Below the pieces are notes generated by a model. It was not told where the DNA came from, searched no databases, and was given only the letters and a program-made list of their open reading frames with translations. Shown here piece after piece: positions 17,831-27,229 of a stretch of DNA of 56,348 nucleotides. Each line of letters begins with the position of its first letter. The stretch's first letter is position 1. The DNA is taken from assembly GCA_009692555.1 (NCBI GenBank), contig SHYY01000015.1, positions 1 through 56,348 on the forward strand, given 5' to 3'. The position numbers were made by a program, and so were the translations under genes. Origin of the DNA: Myxococcales bacterium. GTDB taxonomy: Bacteria > Myxococcota_A > Polyangia > Palsa-1104 > SHYY01.

Positions 17831-20218
17831 GTGCCGCCGCTCACCCTGCTGGCTGTCGCCTTCGCCGTGGGGATCGCCCTCCGCGAGGCGGCGCTCTTTT
17901 CGCCGCTGGTGACCGGCGCGGCGGTGGCGATCACCTCGTGTGCGCTCCTGGCGGCGTGGCGGCGACGACGAAGGTTCGGGCTGGCGGTGCTGGCGCAGGC
18001 GCTTGCTCTCGGGGCGCTCGCCGCGGCGACGGCGCGCCCGGGGGCGCCCGCCGGGCTGCTCGACGGGGGGGTGTGGGAGGTCGCGGCGCGCGTGGAGGAG
18101 CCACCGGAGCGGATCGGCGGCCGGGCCCACGTGCTGCTCGGTCTGGAGACGGTGGCGCGCGGCGGGGTGGTGCGGGCGGCGCGTGGGCGGGTGTGGCTCT
18201 CCGTCGGTGGCGAGCCGGTCGAGCCGCTGCTGCCGGGCGACGCGGTGCGCTTCCGTGCACGCCTGCTGGCGCCGCATGGCTTCCAGGAGCTCGAGTCGCC
18301 CGATCCGCGCCGCCGCCTCGCCGCGCGCGGGGTGATCGCTGTCGCCGGAGTGCCCGATCCGGCGGCCCTGGTGCGGATCGAGCGGCCCGCGCCGTCGGGG
18401 GTGGCGCGGGTGGTGGCGGGCTGGCGGAGCTGGTTGCTGGCGAGGGTGCGGGCGCGGCTCTCGGGCGATCGGCTGGCGCTGTTCGAGTCGCTGGTGCTGG
18501 GTGAGCGCGGCGACGTTCCGAAGGCGCTCGACGACGCCTTCCGGGTCGCCGGCGTGTCGCACGTGCTCTCGGTGAGCGGGCTCCATCTCGCGATCGCCGC
18601 GTTCCTGCTCTTCGTCGGGCTGCGCTGGTTGCTCGCGCGCTGCCAGCCGCTGGCGCGGCGGGTGGCGGTGCGGCGGATCGCGGCGCTGGCGGCGCTGCCG
18701 GCGACCCTCCTCTACACGCTCCTCACCGGCGGTGCGGTGGCGACGGTGCGGTCGTGCGTGGCGGCGTGGGTGTGGCTCTTCGGGATCGCCATCGAGCGGC
18801 CGGCGACGGCGGCGGGGGCGCTCGGGACGGCGGCGCTGCTCCTCCTCGGCGCCTCGCCGCTGGCGCTCTACGATCCCTCGTTCCAGCTCTCGTTCGCCGC
18901 GGCGATCGGCGGGGTCGCGCTGGCGCCGCGGGGGATGGCGCTGGTCGAGCCGTTTTTTCCGGCGCGCGGTCGAGCGCGCTTCGCGGTGCGCCTGCTCGCC
19001 GCGCTGGTGGTGGCCTCCGCGGCGGCGATCGCAGCGACGGCGCCGCTGACCGCGTGGCACTTCGCGCAGGTGGCGCCTTCAGGGCTCTGGGCGAACCCGA
19101 TCGTGGTGCCGCTGGCCGAGGTGTGGGTGCTGCCGGTCGGCCTCCTCGGCTGCTGCCTCGCCCCGCTCTCGCCATCGCTGTCAGGGTGGCTGATCGATCT
19201 CGCCGGGGTGGGCGCGGAGGCGATGGCGGCGGTGGTGCGCTGGATCGCCTCGTGGGCCCCCTCGGGGCGGGTGCCGGCGCCGACGCTTGTCGAGGGGCTG
19301 CTCTGGTACGGCGCGCTGGCGGGGCTGGCAGTGGGTGGACGGCGCGGGCGGCGGGCGGCGGCGCTGCTCGCTATCTTGTGCGGTGCAGCAATCGGCGGGC
19401 GGGCGCTGGCGCCGCGCCTTTTCCCGAGGCTGGCGGTGACCTTCCTCGATATCGGGCAGGGGGACGCGACGCTGGTCGAGCTGCCGGGCGGGAAGACCCT
19501 CCTCATCGACGGTGGCGGCTCGTTCGACCCGGCGTTTGATCCCGGGGCGCAGGTGATCGTGCCGTGGCTGGAGCGGCGCGGGGTGAGGCGGATCGATATC
19601 GTGGTCCTGACCCACCCGCATCCCGATCACGCCAACGGCTTGGCCGCGGTGGTCGATCGCTTTCCCGTCGGGGAGGTGTGGACCAACGGCGCGCCGTCGG
19701 AGCTGCCGGGGCTGCTGCGGCTCGTGGCGGCGGCGGCGCGGCGCGGGGCGCGGGTGGTGCGGCCGCACCGGATTGCCGATCACGGGGCGGTGATCGATGT
19801 GCTGCACCCGCTCCAGGACGGGGTGGTGCGAGTGCCCACGCACCGGTCGGAGAACGATGGATCGATCGTGCTCCGGGTGGAGTGGGCGGAACGCGCGGTC
19901 CTCCTGTGCGGGGATATCGAGGCGTGGGCGGAGAGGCGGCTCCTGACAACCGGGGCGAAGGTCGCGGCCGATGTGGTGAAGGCGCCGCACCACGGGAGCC
20001 CGACTTCGTCGACCGCGCGGTTTGTCGCGGCGGTGCACCCGTCGCTGGTGGTGTTCACGGCGGGAGCGAACAACCGCTGGGGATTCCCGGCGCGCGCCGT
20101 CGAGGAGCGCTGGCAGGAGGTCGGGGCGCGCACCTTCCGCACCGACCTCGACGGGGCGGTCCGGGTCACGATCGCGCAGGACGGGGAGATGGCGGTGGAA
20201 GCGGCGATCAGGCGGTGA
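17831..20218 (+). CDS. comEC: ComEC/Rec2 DNA-uptake channel
   Basis: 795 residues from GTG 17831 (the frame is open further upstream but without coding character). An N-terminal membrane part with a DUF4131-like segment is followed by the competence domain with the VSHVLSVSGLHLAI signature and about ten hydrophobic helices. The C-terminal metallo-beta-lactamase-like domain starts at about 535 (VTFLDIGQGDATLVE, LTHPHPDHANGL, LLCGDIEAW, KAPHHGSPTSS). It forms the inner-membrane channel that imports single-stranded DNA during transformation. It is full length with all MBL metal motifs intact. Convergent with the AAA+ gene; a strong hairpin lies between them. Confidence 0.92.
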   Translation: MPPLTLLAVAFAVGIALREAALFSPLVTGAAVAITSCALLAAWRRRRRFGLAVLAQALALGALAAATARPGAPAGLLDGGVWEVAARVEEPPERIGGRAHVLLGLETVARGGVVRAARGRVWLSVGGEPVEPLLPGDAVRFRARLLAPHGFQELESPDPRRRLAARGVIAVAGVPDPAALVRIERPAPSGVARVVAGWRSWLLARVRARLSGDRLALFESLVLGERGDVPKALDDAFRVAGVSHVLSVSGLHLAIAAFLLFVGLRWLLARCQPLARRVAVRRIAALAALPATLLYTLLTGGAVATVRSCVAAWVWLFGIAIERPATAAGALGTAALLLLGASPLALYDPSFQLSFAAAIGGVALAPRGMALVEPFFPARGRARFAVRLLAALVVASAAAIAATAPLTAWHFAQVAPSGLWANPIVVPLAEVWVLPVGLLGCCLAPLSPSLSGWLIDLAGVGAEAMAAVVRWIASWAPSGRVPAPTLVEGLLWYGALAGLAVGGRRGRRAAALLAILCGAAIGGRALAPRLFPRLAVTFLDIGQGDATLVELPGGKTLLIDGGGSFDPAFDPGAQVIVPWLERRGVRRIDIVVLTHPHPDHANGLAAVVDRFPVGEVWTNGAPSELPGLLRLVAAAARRGARVVRPHRIADHGAVIDVLHPLQDGVVRVPTHRSENDGSIVLRVEWAERAVLLCGDIEAWAERRLLTTGAKVAADVVKAPHHGSPTSSTARFVAAVHPSLVVFTAGANNRWGFPARAVEERWQEVGARTFRTDLDGAVRVTIAQDGEMAVEAAIRR

Positions 20219-20406
20219 TGGCGAGCGAACCGACCTCCGGCTGCGCGCGACGGGTTTTCGTCGAAGTGGGTAGGGTCCGGGCGAGTCGGAAAGGACGCGC
20301 ACGGCGCGGCCCGGCGGGTAGTCCCGCCGTCAGCCGGGAGGGGGACCCCGACGGCTCTGCCTGGCTCTGCCGGCGGGGGAGGGCGGCACGCCCTCTGGAG
20401 ATAGAC

Positions 20407-20444
20407 TGACTCGCTGTCGCCCGAAAAGGGCGAAAGGCGAGTCA
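20407..20444. terminator. hairpin between convergent comEC and AAA+ genes
   Basis: TGACTCGC (20407-20414) pairs perfectly with GCGAGTCA (20437-20444), with an inner CGCCC-GAAAA-GGGCG stem. It overlaps the stop codon of the AAA+ gene. No U-run follows on either strand, so it is a bidirectional termination or RNA-end-stabilising hairpin rather than a canonical intrinsic terminator. Confidence 0.6.
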
Positions 20445-22457
20445 GAGCACCTTGCCCATCGCGCGGTATTCGGTGCGCGCGGCGCGGTTGAGGTGGTCCT
20501 GGGCGATCGATTTTCCCTCGGCGGCGGCGAGGAAGGCGCCGCGGAGCACCGCGTTGCGGATGTGGCCGCCGCACATGTCCTTGTAGAAGTCGGCGAGGGC
20601 GGTGAAATCGAGGTTGGCAGCGACGGGGGCGCGGGGCGGCAGGAGGGTGCGCCAGAGGCGCTCGCGCTCGTCGCGCTCGGGGGCGTAGAAGCGCACGTCG
20701 GCGGCCAGGCGGCGCTTGAAGGCGGGGTCGACCGAGGCTTCGAGATTGGTCGTGAGGATCGCCACGCCGCCGAACGCCTCGATGCGCTGGAGGAGGTAGT
20801 TGACCTCGAGGTTGGCGTAGCGGTCGTTCGATGACTTGACCTCGGTGCGCTTGGCGAACAGCGCGTCCGCCTCGTCGAAGAGGAGGAGCGCCTGGCCCAT
20901 CGCCGCCGCGTCGAAGATCCGGCCGAGCTGCTTCTCGGTCTCGCCGACCCACTTCGAGACCACGTTGGCGAGGTCGACGACGTAGAGCTCGAGATCGAGC
21001 GCCCCGGCGATGAGGCCGGCGACCATCGTCTTGCCGGTGCCGGGCGGGCCGGAGAAGAGCGCCGCGAGGCCGAGTCCGCGCTGCAGCTTGTCGCGGAAGC
21101 CCCAGGTCTCGTAGACCAGCGCGGCGTGCTTGGCGCGCGCGGAGAAGGCCTTGATCTCGTCGAGCGTGTCGGCGGGGAGCACGAGGTCGTCCCAGCTCTG
21201 GGAGATCTTGACCCGCGTGGCGAGGCCGCCGAAGCGCTCGTAGATCTCCGTCGACACGCCGGCCTGCACGTCAGCGACGGTGAGGTCGCGCCCCTGGGCG
21301 AGCATTCGGGCGTTGGCGGCGGCGCGCTGGATCACGCCCGGGGTCATGGTGTAGCGCTCTGCCACCGACGCGAGCGGCGATGGGGCGCCGTTCTCGGCGG
21401 CGAGTCCCGAGAGGGTGCCGAGCGCGCTGGACCAGAGGCGCTGGCGGGTCTTGGCGCCGGGGGTCTCGACCTTCAGGCGGAAGATCCGGCGGCGGAAGTC
21501 GGGGAGCTCGCCCCCGTCGACGGCGGTGATGATCGCCGCGCCGGAGATCGCGCCCGGGGACTCCAGCGCGTCGGCGATCTCGGGGAAGCGGCCTTCGCGC
21601 CCATCGCGGCGGAGCGCGTCGATGCGCGCCACCACCGGCAACGCGCCACGCAGCCAGCACTCGCGGCGCAGGGCCCGCAGCTCGGCGGAGAACCGCAGCG
21701 GGTCGGCGGAGAGGCGCCCGGCGTCGATCATCACCGCGGCGCGGCCCAGGGCTCCTGCGGCCGCGGCAGCGACGGTGCGCCGCCCCGCGCCCTCGGGCCC
21801 CTCGACGAGGACGATCACGTCCTGGTCCGAGGAGATCGCCCGCCCGAGCAGCTCGAGGGAGTGGCTCATGTGATCGAGATCGGCGTTTTCGGGCACGTCG
21901 ATCACCCCGCCGCAGCGGAGGAGGAGCGGGTCGAGATCGTCGCTGCCGGCGAGGAACGAGACCGCGCGGGTGGCTGCGCGCCAGGGACGCAAGGTCTCCA
22001 CCATTCCGGCCGAGCCGTGGGGCGATTCCAGCAACCCCGAGCGCACCAGCGGGTGCATCGCGCCGAGGCCGAGATCGAGCGTCTCGTCGCCGGCGAAGCC
22101 GAAGAGCTGCGCGAGCAGCTTGGCGGTCAGCCCCTGCCGCGGCTCCTCGCCGCCGAGCGCGCTGACGGTGATCGCGAACAGCGGGTCGGCCTCGAGGGCC
22201 ACCGCCGCGAGCAGCACCGACTCGTCGAGCGGGCGCAGCTCGAGCCGCCGTGCGAGGGCGTCGATCGGCAGCTCCCCGTCGCCCGCCGAGCGCGCCGCCA
22301 GCTCGTCCCGCCGCGCGTTCGCCAGCTGTGCGACCAGCTGGCCCATCTCCTCGGGCTTGAGGACGCCGCTCTGATCGGCGCGCGCCACTGCCGCCTGGAG
22401 ACGGAGCCGGCGGAGGGCTACCTTCAGGTGGGGCGAGGCGTCGGCGAGCATGGGCAC
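20442..22457 (-). CDS. two-domain AAA+ ATPase of eCIS type
   Basis: 671 residues. The first AAA module (about 200-380) is degenerate, with [10 protein letters not shown] in place of a clean Walker A. The second (about 415-660) is intact: [13 protein letters not shown]alker [12 protein letters not shown]alker B, sensor TTN, and arginines in KRRL. The layout and the [17 protein letters not shown] region match ATPases encoded with extracellular contractile injection systems (the Afp15/Pvc15 type). These are thought to act in particle assembly or cargo loading. No sheath, tube or spike genes are in the window. Start GTG 22457, or ATG 22451. Confidence 0.8.
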   Translation of the reverse strand: MPMLADASPHLKVALRRLRLQAAVARADQSGVLKPEEMGQLVAQLANARRDELAARSAGDGELPIDALARRLELRPLDESVLLAAVALEADPLFAITVSALGGEEPRQGLTAKLLAQLFGFAGDETLDLGLGAMHPLVRSGLLESPHGSAGMVETLRPWRAATRAVSFLAGSDDLDPLLLRCGGVIDVPENADLDHMSHSLELLGRAISSDQDVIVLVEGPEGAGRRTVAAAAAGALGRAAVMIDAGRLSADPLRFSAELRALRRECWLRGALPVVARIDALRRDGREGRFPEIADALESPGAISGAAIITAVDGGELPDFRRRIFRLKVETPGAKTRQRLWSSALGTLSGLAAENGAPSPLASVAERYTMTPGVIQRAAANARMLAQGRDLTVADVQAGVSTEIYERFGGLATRVKISQSWDDLVLPADTLDEIKAFSARAKHAALVYETWGFRDKLQRGLGLAALFSGPPGTGKTMVAGLIAGALDLELYVVDLANVVSKWVGETEKQLGRIFDAAAMGQALLLFDEADALFAKRTEVKSSNDRYANLEVNYLLQRIEAFGGVAILTTNLEASVDPAFKRRLAADVRFYAPERDERERLWRTLLPPRAPVAANLDFTALADFYKDMCGGHIRNAVLRGAFLAAAEGKSIAQDHLNRAARTEYRAMGKVL

Positions 22458-22506
22458 CGACGATAGCGAGCGGGACCGGGGGTTGTCAAAGCGACGATCC
22501 GAACCT

Positions 22507-22953
22507 TCAAGCCTCGCCCTGCTCCAGCGCCGCCACGTCCGCGAGATCTTTCGGGCGTCCTGTCGCGCGCTTGTTGGCGAGCAGGGCGGCTCGCCCGATG
22601 AAATGGACGGCGACGCCTTCGATGTCCAGCGGGAGACGGTCCTCCCAGGCCTCGTCGAACGCCACGCCCGTGATGGCAGTGAGGATATCGATCCGGCAAG
22701 GGACCATTCCGATCTGAAAAACGACCCCGGTGCTGCAGAGGTCGTCCAGGGTCAGGTCGAACAAGGGCGCGCCGAAGGCCTGCAGGGCGCTCCATACGCG
22801 CGCCGCGTTGGAGGGCGTCGGTCGCACCCAGATATCGAGATCTCCGGTCGCGCGAGGGCTGCCGTGTGCCGCGACGGCGTGCGCCCCCACGACGAGGTAG
22901 TCAGCACCCGCTGCGGACAATGCGGACAACATCTCGACGAAGTCGCGGTTCAT
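22507..22953 (-). CDS. nucleotidyltransferase-fold protein (AbiEii/MNT-like)
   Basis: 148 residues. The VVGAHAVAAHGSPRATGDLDIWV block is the glycine-rich loop and catalytic Asp pair of small nucleotidyltransferases related to AbiEii toxins or DUF6036. Residues near RIDILTAI may supply the third acid. It overlaps the upstream small gene by about 53 bp, a fixed pair often seen in Myxococcota. It may be the nucleotidyltransferase half of a toxin-antitoxin-like module; this is inference. Confidence 0.75.
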   Translation of the reverse strand: MNRDFVEMLSALSAAGADYLVVGAHAVAAHGSPRATGDLDIWVRPTPSNAARVWSALQAFGAPLFDLTLDDLCSTGVVFQIGMVPCRIDILTAITGVAFDEAWEDRLPLDIEGVAVHFIGRAALLANKRATGRPKDLADVAALEQGEA

Positions 22954-23101
22954 GCCAGCGTCCCTCTTTGAACATCCAGGCCTGGACCGTGAGCTGCCAG
23001 ACCATGGCGACGCGGAGGGCGGGGCTCAGGTGGCGCACGTCGTCGTCGTCGCCCTCCTGATCGAGCCGCCGGAGGCGCGTGCGATAGCCGGAGCGGTCCA
23101 T
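22901..23101 (-). CDS. small partner of the nucleotidyltransferase
   Basis: 66 residues from ATG 23101 (GTG 23116 is possible). Contains LSPALRVAMVWQLTVQAWMFK, a conserved segment seen in small proteins encoded directly before nucleotidyltransferase genes. The basic C-terminus ends RRDVVRIVRSGC. Its 3' end overlaps the next gene by 53 bp, implying translational coupling. Function unknown. Confidence 0.6.
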   Translation of the reverse strand: MDRSGYRTRLRRLDQEGDDDDVRHLSPALRVAMVWQLTVQAWMFKEGRWHEPRLRRDVVRIVRSGC

Positions 23102-23153
23102 AGGTAATGATACCACGCCGCCACGCCGATCCAGGGCCGCGGTGGCCGCCGGA

Positions 23154-23801
23154 CTATTCGGCGCGCCGGGGCGCGAGCGACCGCTCGATGCTCTCCCGCA
23201 GCGACGGGAGGGGCTCGCCGGCCAGGCGCTCGCGAAGAGCCTTCTCGCGGGTCGGATTCATGTGCCGCGCGAGGCCGTCGATGGCGAAGCCGCGGGTCGC
23301 CTCGTCGGTGGAGTCGAGCAGGCGGATCAGGAGCGCCTCCCAGGCCGGGGTCTGGCGCTGGAGATCGATCGCGCGGAGCGCGGCGCGGCGAAGCAGGGGA
23401 TCGGGATCGGCCGCCGCCGGCTCGAGCGGCGCGAGGTGCGCGGGGTCGGGGAAGAGGCCCATCAAGCGGAGCGCGATCCGCCGTTCGGGGGCGGTGGTGC
23501 CGCGGGCGAGCAGATCACGGGCCGCCTCCTTCGCGCCCAGCGCCTCCAGCGCATCGAGCAGGCACACCTTGCTCGCCCCCTCCATCGGCACCTCGAACGC
23601 GGCGAGGAGCGGCGCAAGCGCTCGCCGGTCGCCCAGCTTCGCCAGCGCCTTCGCCCCGTCGCACCAGGTGCGCGCGCTCTTCAACTGCGATACCGCGGTG
23701 TCGTAATCCATGGTCGCTCGCTTCGCCTCGCCTCCGCCCTTCGCCGCCGCGCACGCCGGGATCCCGAGCGCGCAGACGACGATCAGCGCACCGGCGCGCA
23801 T
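23154..23801 (-). CDS. HEAT-repeat lipoprotein
   Basis: 215 residues. Signal peptide with lipobox IPAC, then HEAT-like helical repeats (DRRALAPLLAAFEVP, LLDALEALGAKEAARDLLA, DPLLRRAALRAIDL, STDEATRGFAIDGLARH). It begins 3 bp after the stop of the frameshifted DUF4157 gene, so the two form an operon. Probably a periplasmic or outer-membrane scaffold; a partner or protector role for the DUF4157 protein is possible but unproven. Confidence 0.75.
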   Translation of the reverse strand: MRAGALIVVCALGIPACAAAKGGGEAKRATMDYDTAVSQLKSARTWCDGAKALAKLGDRRALAPLLAAFEVPMEGASKVCLLDALEALGAKEAARDLLARGTTAPERRIALRLMGLFPDPAHLAPLEPAAADPDPLLRRAALRAIDLQRQTPAWEALLIRLLDSTDEATRGFAIDGLARHMNPTREKALRERLAGEPLPSLRESIERSLAPRRAE

Positions 23802-23804
23802 CGG

Positions 23805-25725
23805 CTACTGGATGATCGGGTTGTCCGCAAAACCGTCGCCCTTCATCGCCCTCCCCTTCTCCTCGCCCGTGACGTTGCCCGCCTCCATCCCGCCGACCAG
23901 CTTCTCGGCCGATTGCTGGGCGATGATCGAATCGAGGAACGAGGCCAGGACCTGCGCCTTGTCGTTCCAGTAGGTGATCCGCTGGGTGGCGATGATATCG
24001 GTCTTCTTCGTGTCGCGCTCAGGCGTGTCGCGGATGCTCTTCACGTAGTCCTGGGTGCGGCAGCCGTCGAACACCCACAGGTTGTACTTCCGCTCCGCGT
24101 CGCGCTTCGCGAGGTCGCCGTTCTTCCCGGTGGCCAGATTGCCGCCCTTCGAGCCGTCGGCCGCATTCCCGCCCTTGCGATTCAGGTTCCAGTACATGAG
24201 CTTGCCGCCGAACTCGCCGGGGTGATTGTTGACCGGATTGAGGAAAACGTTGCCCTCATTGGACCCGATCACCTTCAGCGTCGCCTTGCCCATGCGCCAC
24301 TGGAACTGCGCCCAGGCGTCGCGCCCGACGGCCTTTCCCTCGTCGGTGAGCCGCTTCTCGAGCACCTCGTAGGCCTCGATCTTCTCCCATTCGCCGCCTG
24401 CCCCCTGGATCTCGAAGGACATGTTGCGATCGAAATCGGGTCCCGAGCCGTAGCGGGCGTGGCCGGCGTAATAGGAGACATCGGAGTTCTGCATTCCCTC
24501 CTTGAACGCGGTGGCCGCCTGCGCCCCCTTGGTGCCGTCCTTGTTGTCGACCAGCCGGACCACCGCGTGCACCGAACGCGGATCGCCGGCGGGGGGCTTG
24601 AAGCTGAGCGCGTTCTGGCGGACGTAGAACAGTGCCGTAGGCCCCCTGGGGCAATCCGCGGCCAGCCTGCTTGTAGATCACCGCGGCGGCGCCAGCGTCC
24701 ACCTTGAACCCATGCCCGGTCAAGACATCGGTCATTCCGCGAATGGTCGCCATGTGCGCGCCCCTCGCCGTACTCGCTCGGCTCGTCGAAGCCGATCCCG
24801 AGGGTGATATCGAGGACGCCGTCCTTGAACATCTCGCCGTAGCGGAGGTTGTGCTCGCCCTTGGCGCCGGTGGGGGCCTTGGCGGCGTGCAATCGGGTGA
24901 GCGTCTTGTCGGCGGCGAGCGCCTTCCACTCGTTGCCGCCGAACGCCTCGACGAGGCCGCCCTGCGACCCCTGCCCGAGATCGCCATCTGCGGTGAGGCG
25001 GTAGAGCCCGAGGCGGATCAGCTCCTTCTGGATCGCGATGATCTGCGGCTTCGTCCAGCTCTTGTAGACCTCGGGAGGCGCGGCGGCTGCCGGGGCTGCG
25101 TCGTCCTTCCGGTGGAGGGTCGCGCTCGCGGCAGAGGCGCTCACCGTGGCCGAGCCGGCCTTCGCGTCCCCGTCGACCACCGCGTCGGCGATCCGATCGG
25201 CCTCCAGCTCGGCAGCGTCGCCGGGCTGGCTCACCGACGGCTTGTGCTGCGCTGCAGCATGGCCATTCGAGCCGCGCTGCTGGACGGTGTGGACCAGCTC
25301 GTGGGCGATCAGGCGATCGCCCTCGCGGCTGCCCGGCTGGTACTGCCCGGCGCCGAAGTGAACGTCCTGCCCGGTGGTGTAGGCGCGTGCGCTCACCCCG
25401 GCTGCAGCCTCCTCCGACGCGGCGCCGGTGTGAACCCGCACTCCGCCGAGATCGGCGCCGGTGGCCTGCTCCACCGCGCCGCGCACCGGGGCATCGAGCG
25501 CCGCTCCGCCGCCCTGTGGCCCGCCAGCTCGATTGCCGCATCGGACGAGCCGGACGCGGAGGACCCGGCACCGTCGGCCTTGCGCTGGATGGTCAGGTCG
25601 CGCCTTGCGCGTGTCTGCTCGGCGAGCGAAGCCTGACCCGCGTTGTCGACGGAGGAGTGCGCCGCCGTTGCCGGCAGTTCGGACACCGAGTGGGCCTGGT
25701 TCCGGTCGACGAAATTTCGCTGCAT
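23805..25725 (-). pseudogene. second DUF4157 protein with peptidoglycan-binding-like and caspase-like domains, three frameshifts
   Basis: Pieced together from three frames, it reads as one protein of about 640 residues: an N-terminal Ser/Ala-rich part; DUF4157 with HELVH at 25289-25303 and the same QDVHFGAGQYQPG block as the 9.9-kb gene; a segment resembling a peptidoglycan-binding repeat (KPQIIAIQKELIRLGLY); and a C-terminal domain with YYAGHARYGSG (His codon 24459-24461) and LWVFDGCRTQDY (Cys codon 24060-24062), the order of a clan CD His/Cys dyad. Shifts lie near 25518-25525, 24757-24765 and 24640-24650. Conservation on both sides suggests recent damage or sequencing indels. Confidence 0.75.
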
Positions 25726-25825
25726 CGCGGCCCTCGCTGTGGGGATGGAGGCGCCGTGAGCTCACCAAACGGCGTGGGCAAAGGGGACCCGATCGATCCC
25801 GCGCACCGGTGGTACGCTCCCCGCG

Positions 25826-27205
25826 GTGGCCTTCGATCCGTACCGCCTCGCCCTGAGCCGGGTGCTCTATCCGGGGTGGGAGCGCCTGCGCGGGCGGCCG
25901 ACGTTCCATCTCCTGGCGACGCTCCGGCGCGGCGAACGCGCGAGCAGCGACGAGATCATCGCGCTGCGCACGCCCTTTCTCCTCCGGCTGCTCCGCCACG
26001 CTTACCATCACACCGCGCATTACCGACGCGCGTTCGACGCGGCCGGCGTCTCTCCCGGCGACCTTCGCTCGCTCAACGATCTGGCCCGGATCCCCCTCCT
26101 CGACCGCGCCTCCGCCCAGTCCACCGTCGACAATCGGACAGCAGCATGGCCTGCCGTCGCGGTGGCCAAGACCACCAGTGGCTCGACCGGCCAGCCGCTC
26201 GAAGTGCGGTATTCCACCGAGTCCCAGCACTGGCGCGACGCAACCCGCTGGCGAGGCTTTGGCTGGGCCGGCTATCGCATGGGCGACAAGGCGATCCACC
26301 TGTGGGGCGTCCCGGTGCTCACGCCTTCGCCGCTGGCACGCGCCAAGCTCGCCCTTGATCGCCGGCTGCGCCGCGACCTCTACGTGAGCTGCATGGTGCG
26401 CTCGCGCGAGAACCTCCTGGCGATGGTCCGGCTGATCGCGCGCGAACGGCCCGACGCGCTGGTCGGCTACGGACAGGCGCTCGCCGACCTGGCGCGCTTC
26501 GTGACCGCCGAAGGGCTGCGCTCGTGGGAGACCATCCCGGTGATCTACGGCGCGGAGCGCCTGTGGCCGCACGATCGCGCAGCCCTCGCGGAGGCGTTCG
26601 GCCCGGCGGTCTTCGAGACCTACGGCTGCCGCGAGTTCATGCTGATAGGCGCCGAATGCGAGGCCCACGATGGCCTGCACGCGTCGGCGGAGAACCTGAT
26701 CGTCGAGATCCTGGTTCGCGCCCCCGACGGCAGCACGCGCCCCGCGCGGCCCGGCGAGCAGGGGGAGGTCGCGGTCACCGATCTCCACAACTTGGCCTGC
26801 CCGTTCATTCGCTACCTGATCGGTGATCTCGCCACCGCGCGCGCGCCGGGCCCCTGCGCGTGTGGCCGCACGCTGCCGCGCTTCGGTCCCGTTCAGGGCC
26901 GCATCACCGATACGATGCGCGACGCCGACGGCAACCGGGTCGAGGGCATGGTGTTCAACCTGCTTTTTCTACACCTCGCCGAGCACACCAGGCAGTTTCA
27001 GGTGGTGCAGCGCGCCGATCGCCGCCTGACGCTCAAGATCGTTCCCACCGCCGGAGGTCTTCCCGAACGCGCCGAGTCCGTGCTCCGCGAGTTCGTCGGC
27101 AAGTACGTTCGGGGCGTTCCGCTCGAGATCGAGGTCGTGCGCGAGATCCCGCTCAGCAGCACCGGCAAGCTGCACCGGGTGATCGTCGAGCAGCAGGATC
27201 CCTGA
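25826..27205 (+). CDS. CapK/PaaK-like AMP-dependent ligase
   Basis: 459 residues from GTG 25826. The adenylation signature KTTSGSTGQPLEVRYS, the YGCREFMLIGAEC acceptor region and the C-terminal ITDTMRDADGNRVEG/STGKLHRV segments mark a phenylacetate-CoA-ligase-like (PaaK/CapK) enzyme, which activates carboxylic acids as adenylates. CapK-like members are often near polysaccharide or lipid genes; here an acyltransferase and a fatty-acid transporter follow on the same strand. The substrate is not predictable. Confidence 0.82.
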   Translation: MAFDPYRLALSRVLYPGWERLRGRPTFHLLATLRRGERASSDEIIALRTPFLLRLLRHAYHHTAHYRRAFDAAGVSPGDLRSLNDLARIPLLDRASAQSTVDNRTAAWPAVAVAKTTSGSTGQPLEVRYSTESQHWRDATRWRGFGWAGYRMGDKAIHLWGVPVLTPSPLARAKLALDRRLRRDLYVSCMVRSRENLLAMVRLIARERPDALVGYGQALADLARFVTAEGLRSWETIPVIYGAERLWPHDRAALAEAFGPAVFETYGCREFMLIGAECEAHDGLHASAENLIVEILVRAPDGSTRPARPGEQGEVAVTDLHNLACPFIRYLIGDLATARAPGPCACGRTLPRFGPVQGRITDTMRDADGNRVEGMVFNLLFLHLAEHTRQFQVVQRADRRLTLKIVPTAGGLPERAESVLREFVGKYVRGVPLEIEVVREIPLSSTGKLHRVIVEQQDP

Positions 27206-27229
27206 GGTCGCACTCGTCTACTGGAGCCC

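Noticed and set aside
24640..24765. Programmed frameshifting in the second DUF4157 gene
   Set aside because: Three separate shifts with no slippery heptamer plus stem-loop arrangement; mutation or sequencing indels are more likely.
9881..25725. A complete eCIS or prophage tail locus
   Set aside because: No sheath, tube, baseplate, spike or tape-measure gene is seen; only the ATPase and DUF4157 proteins are present.
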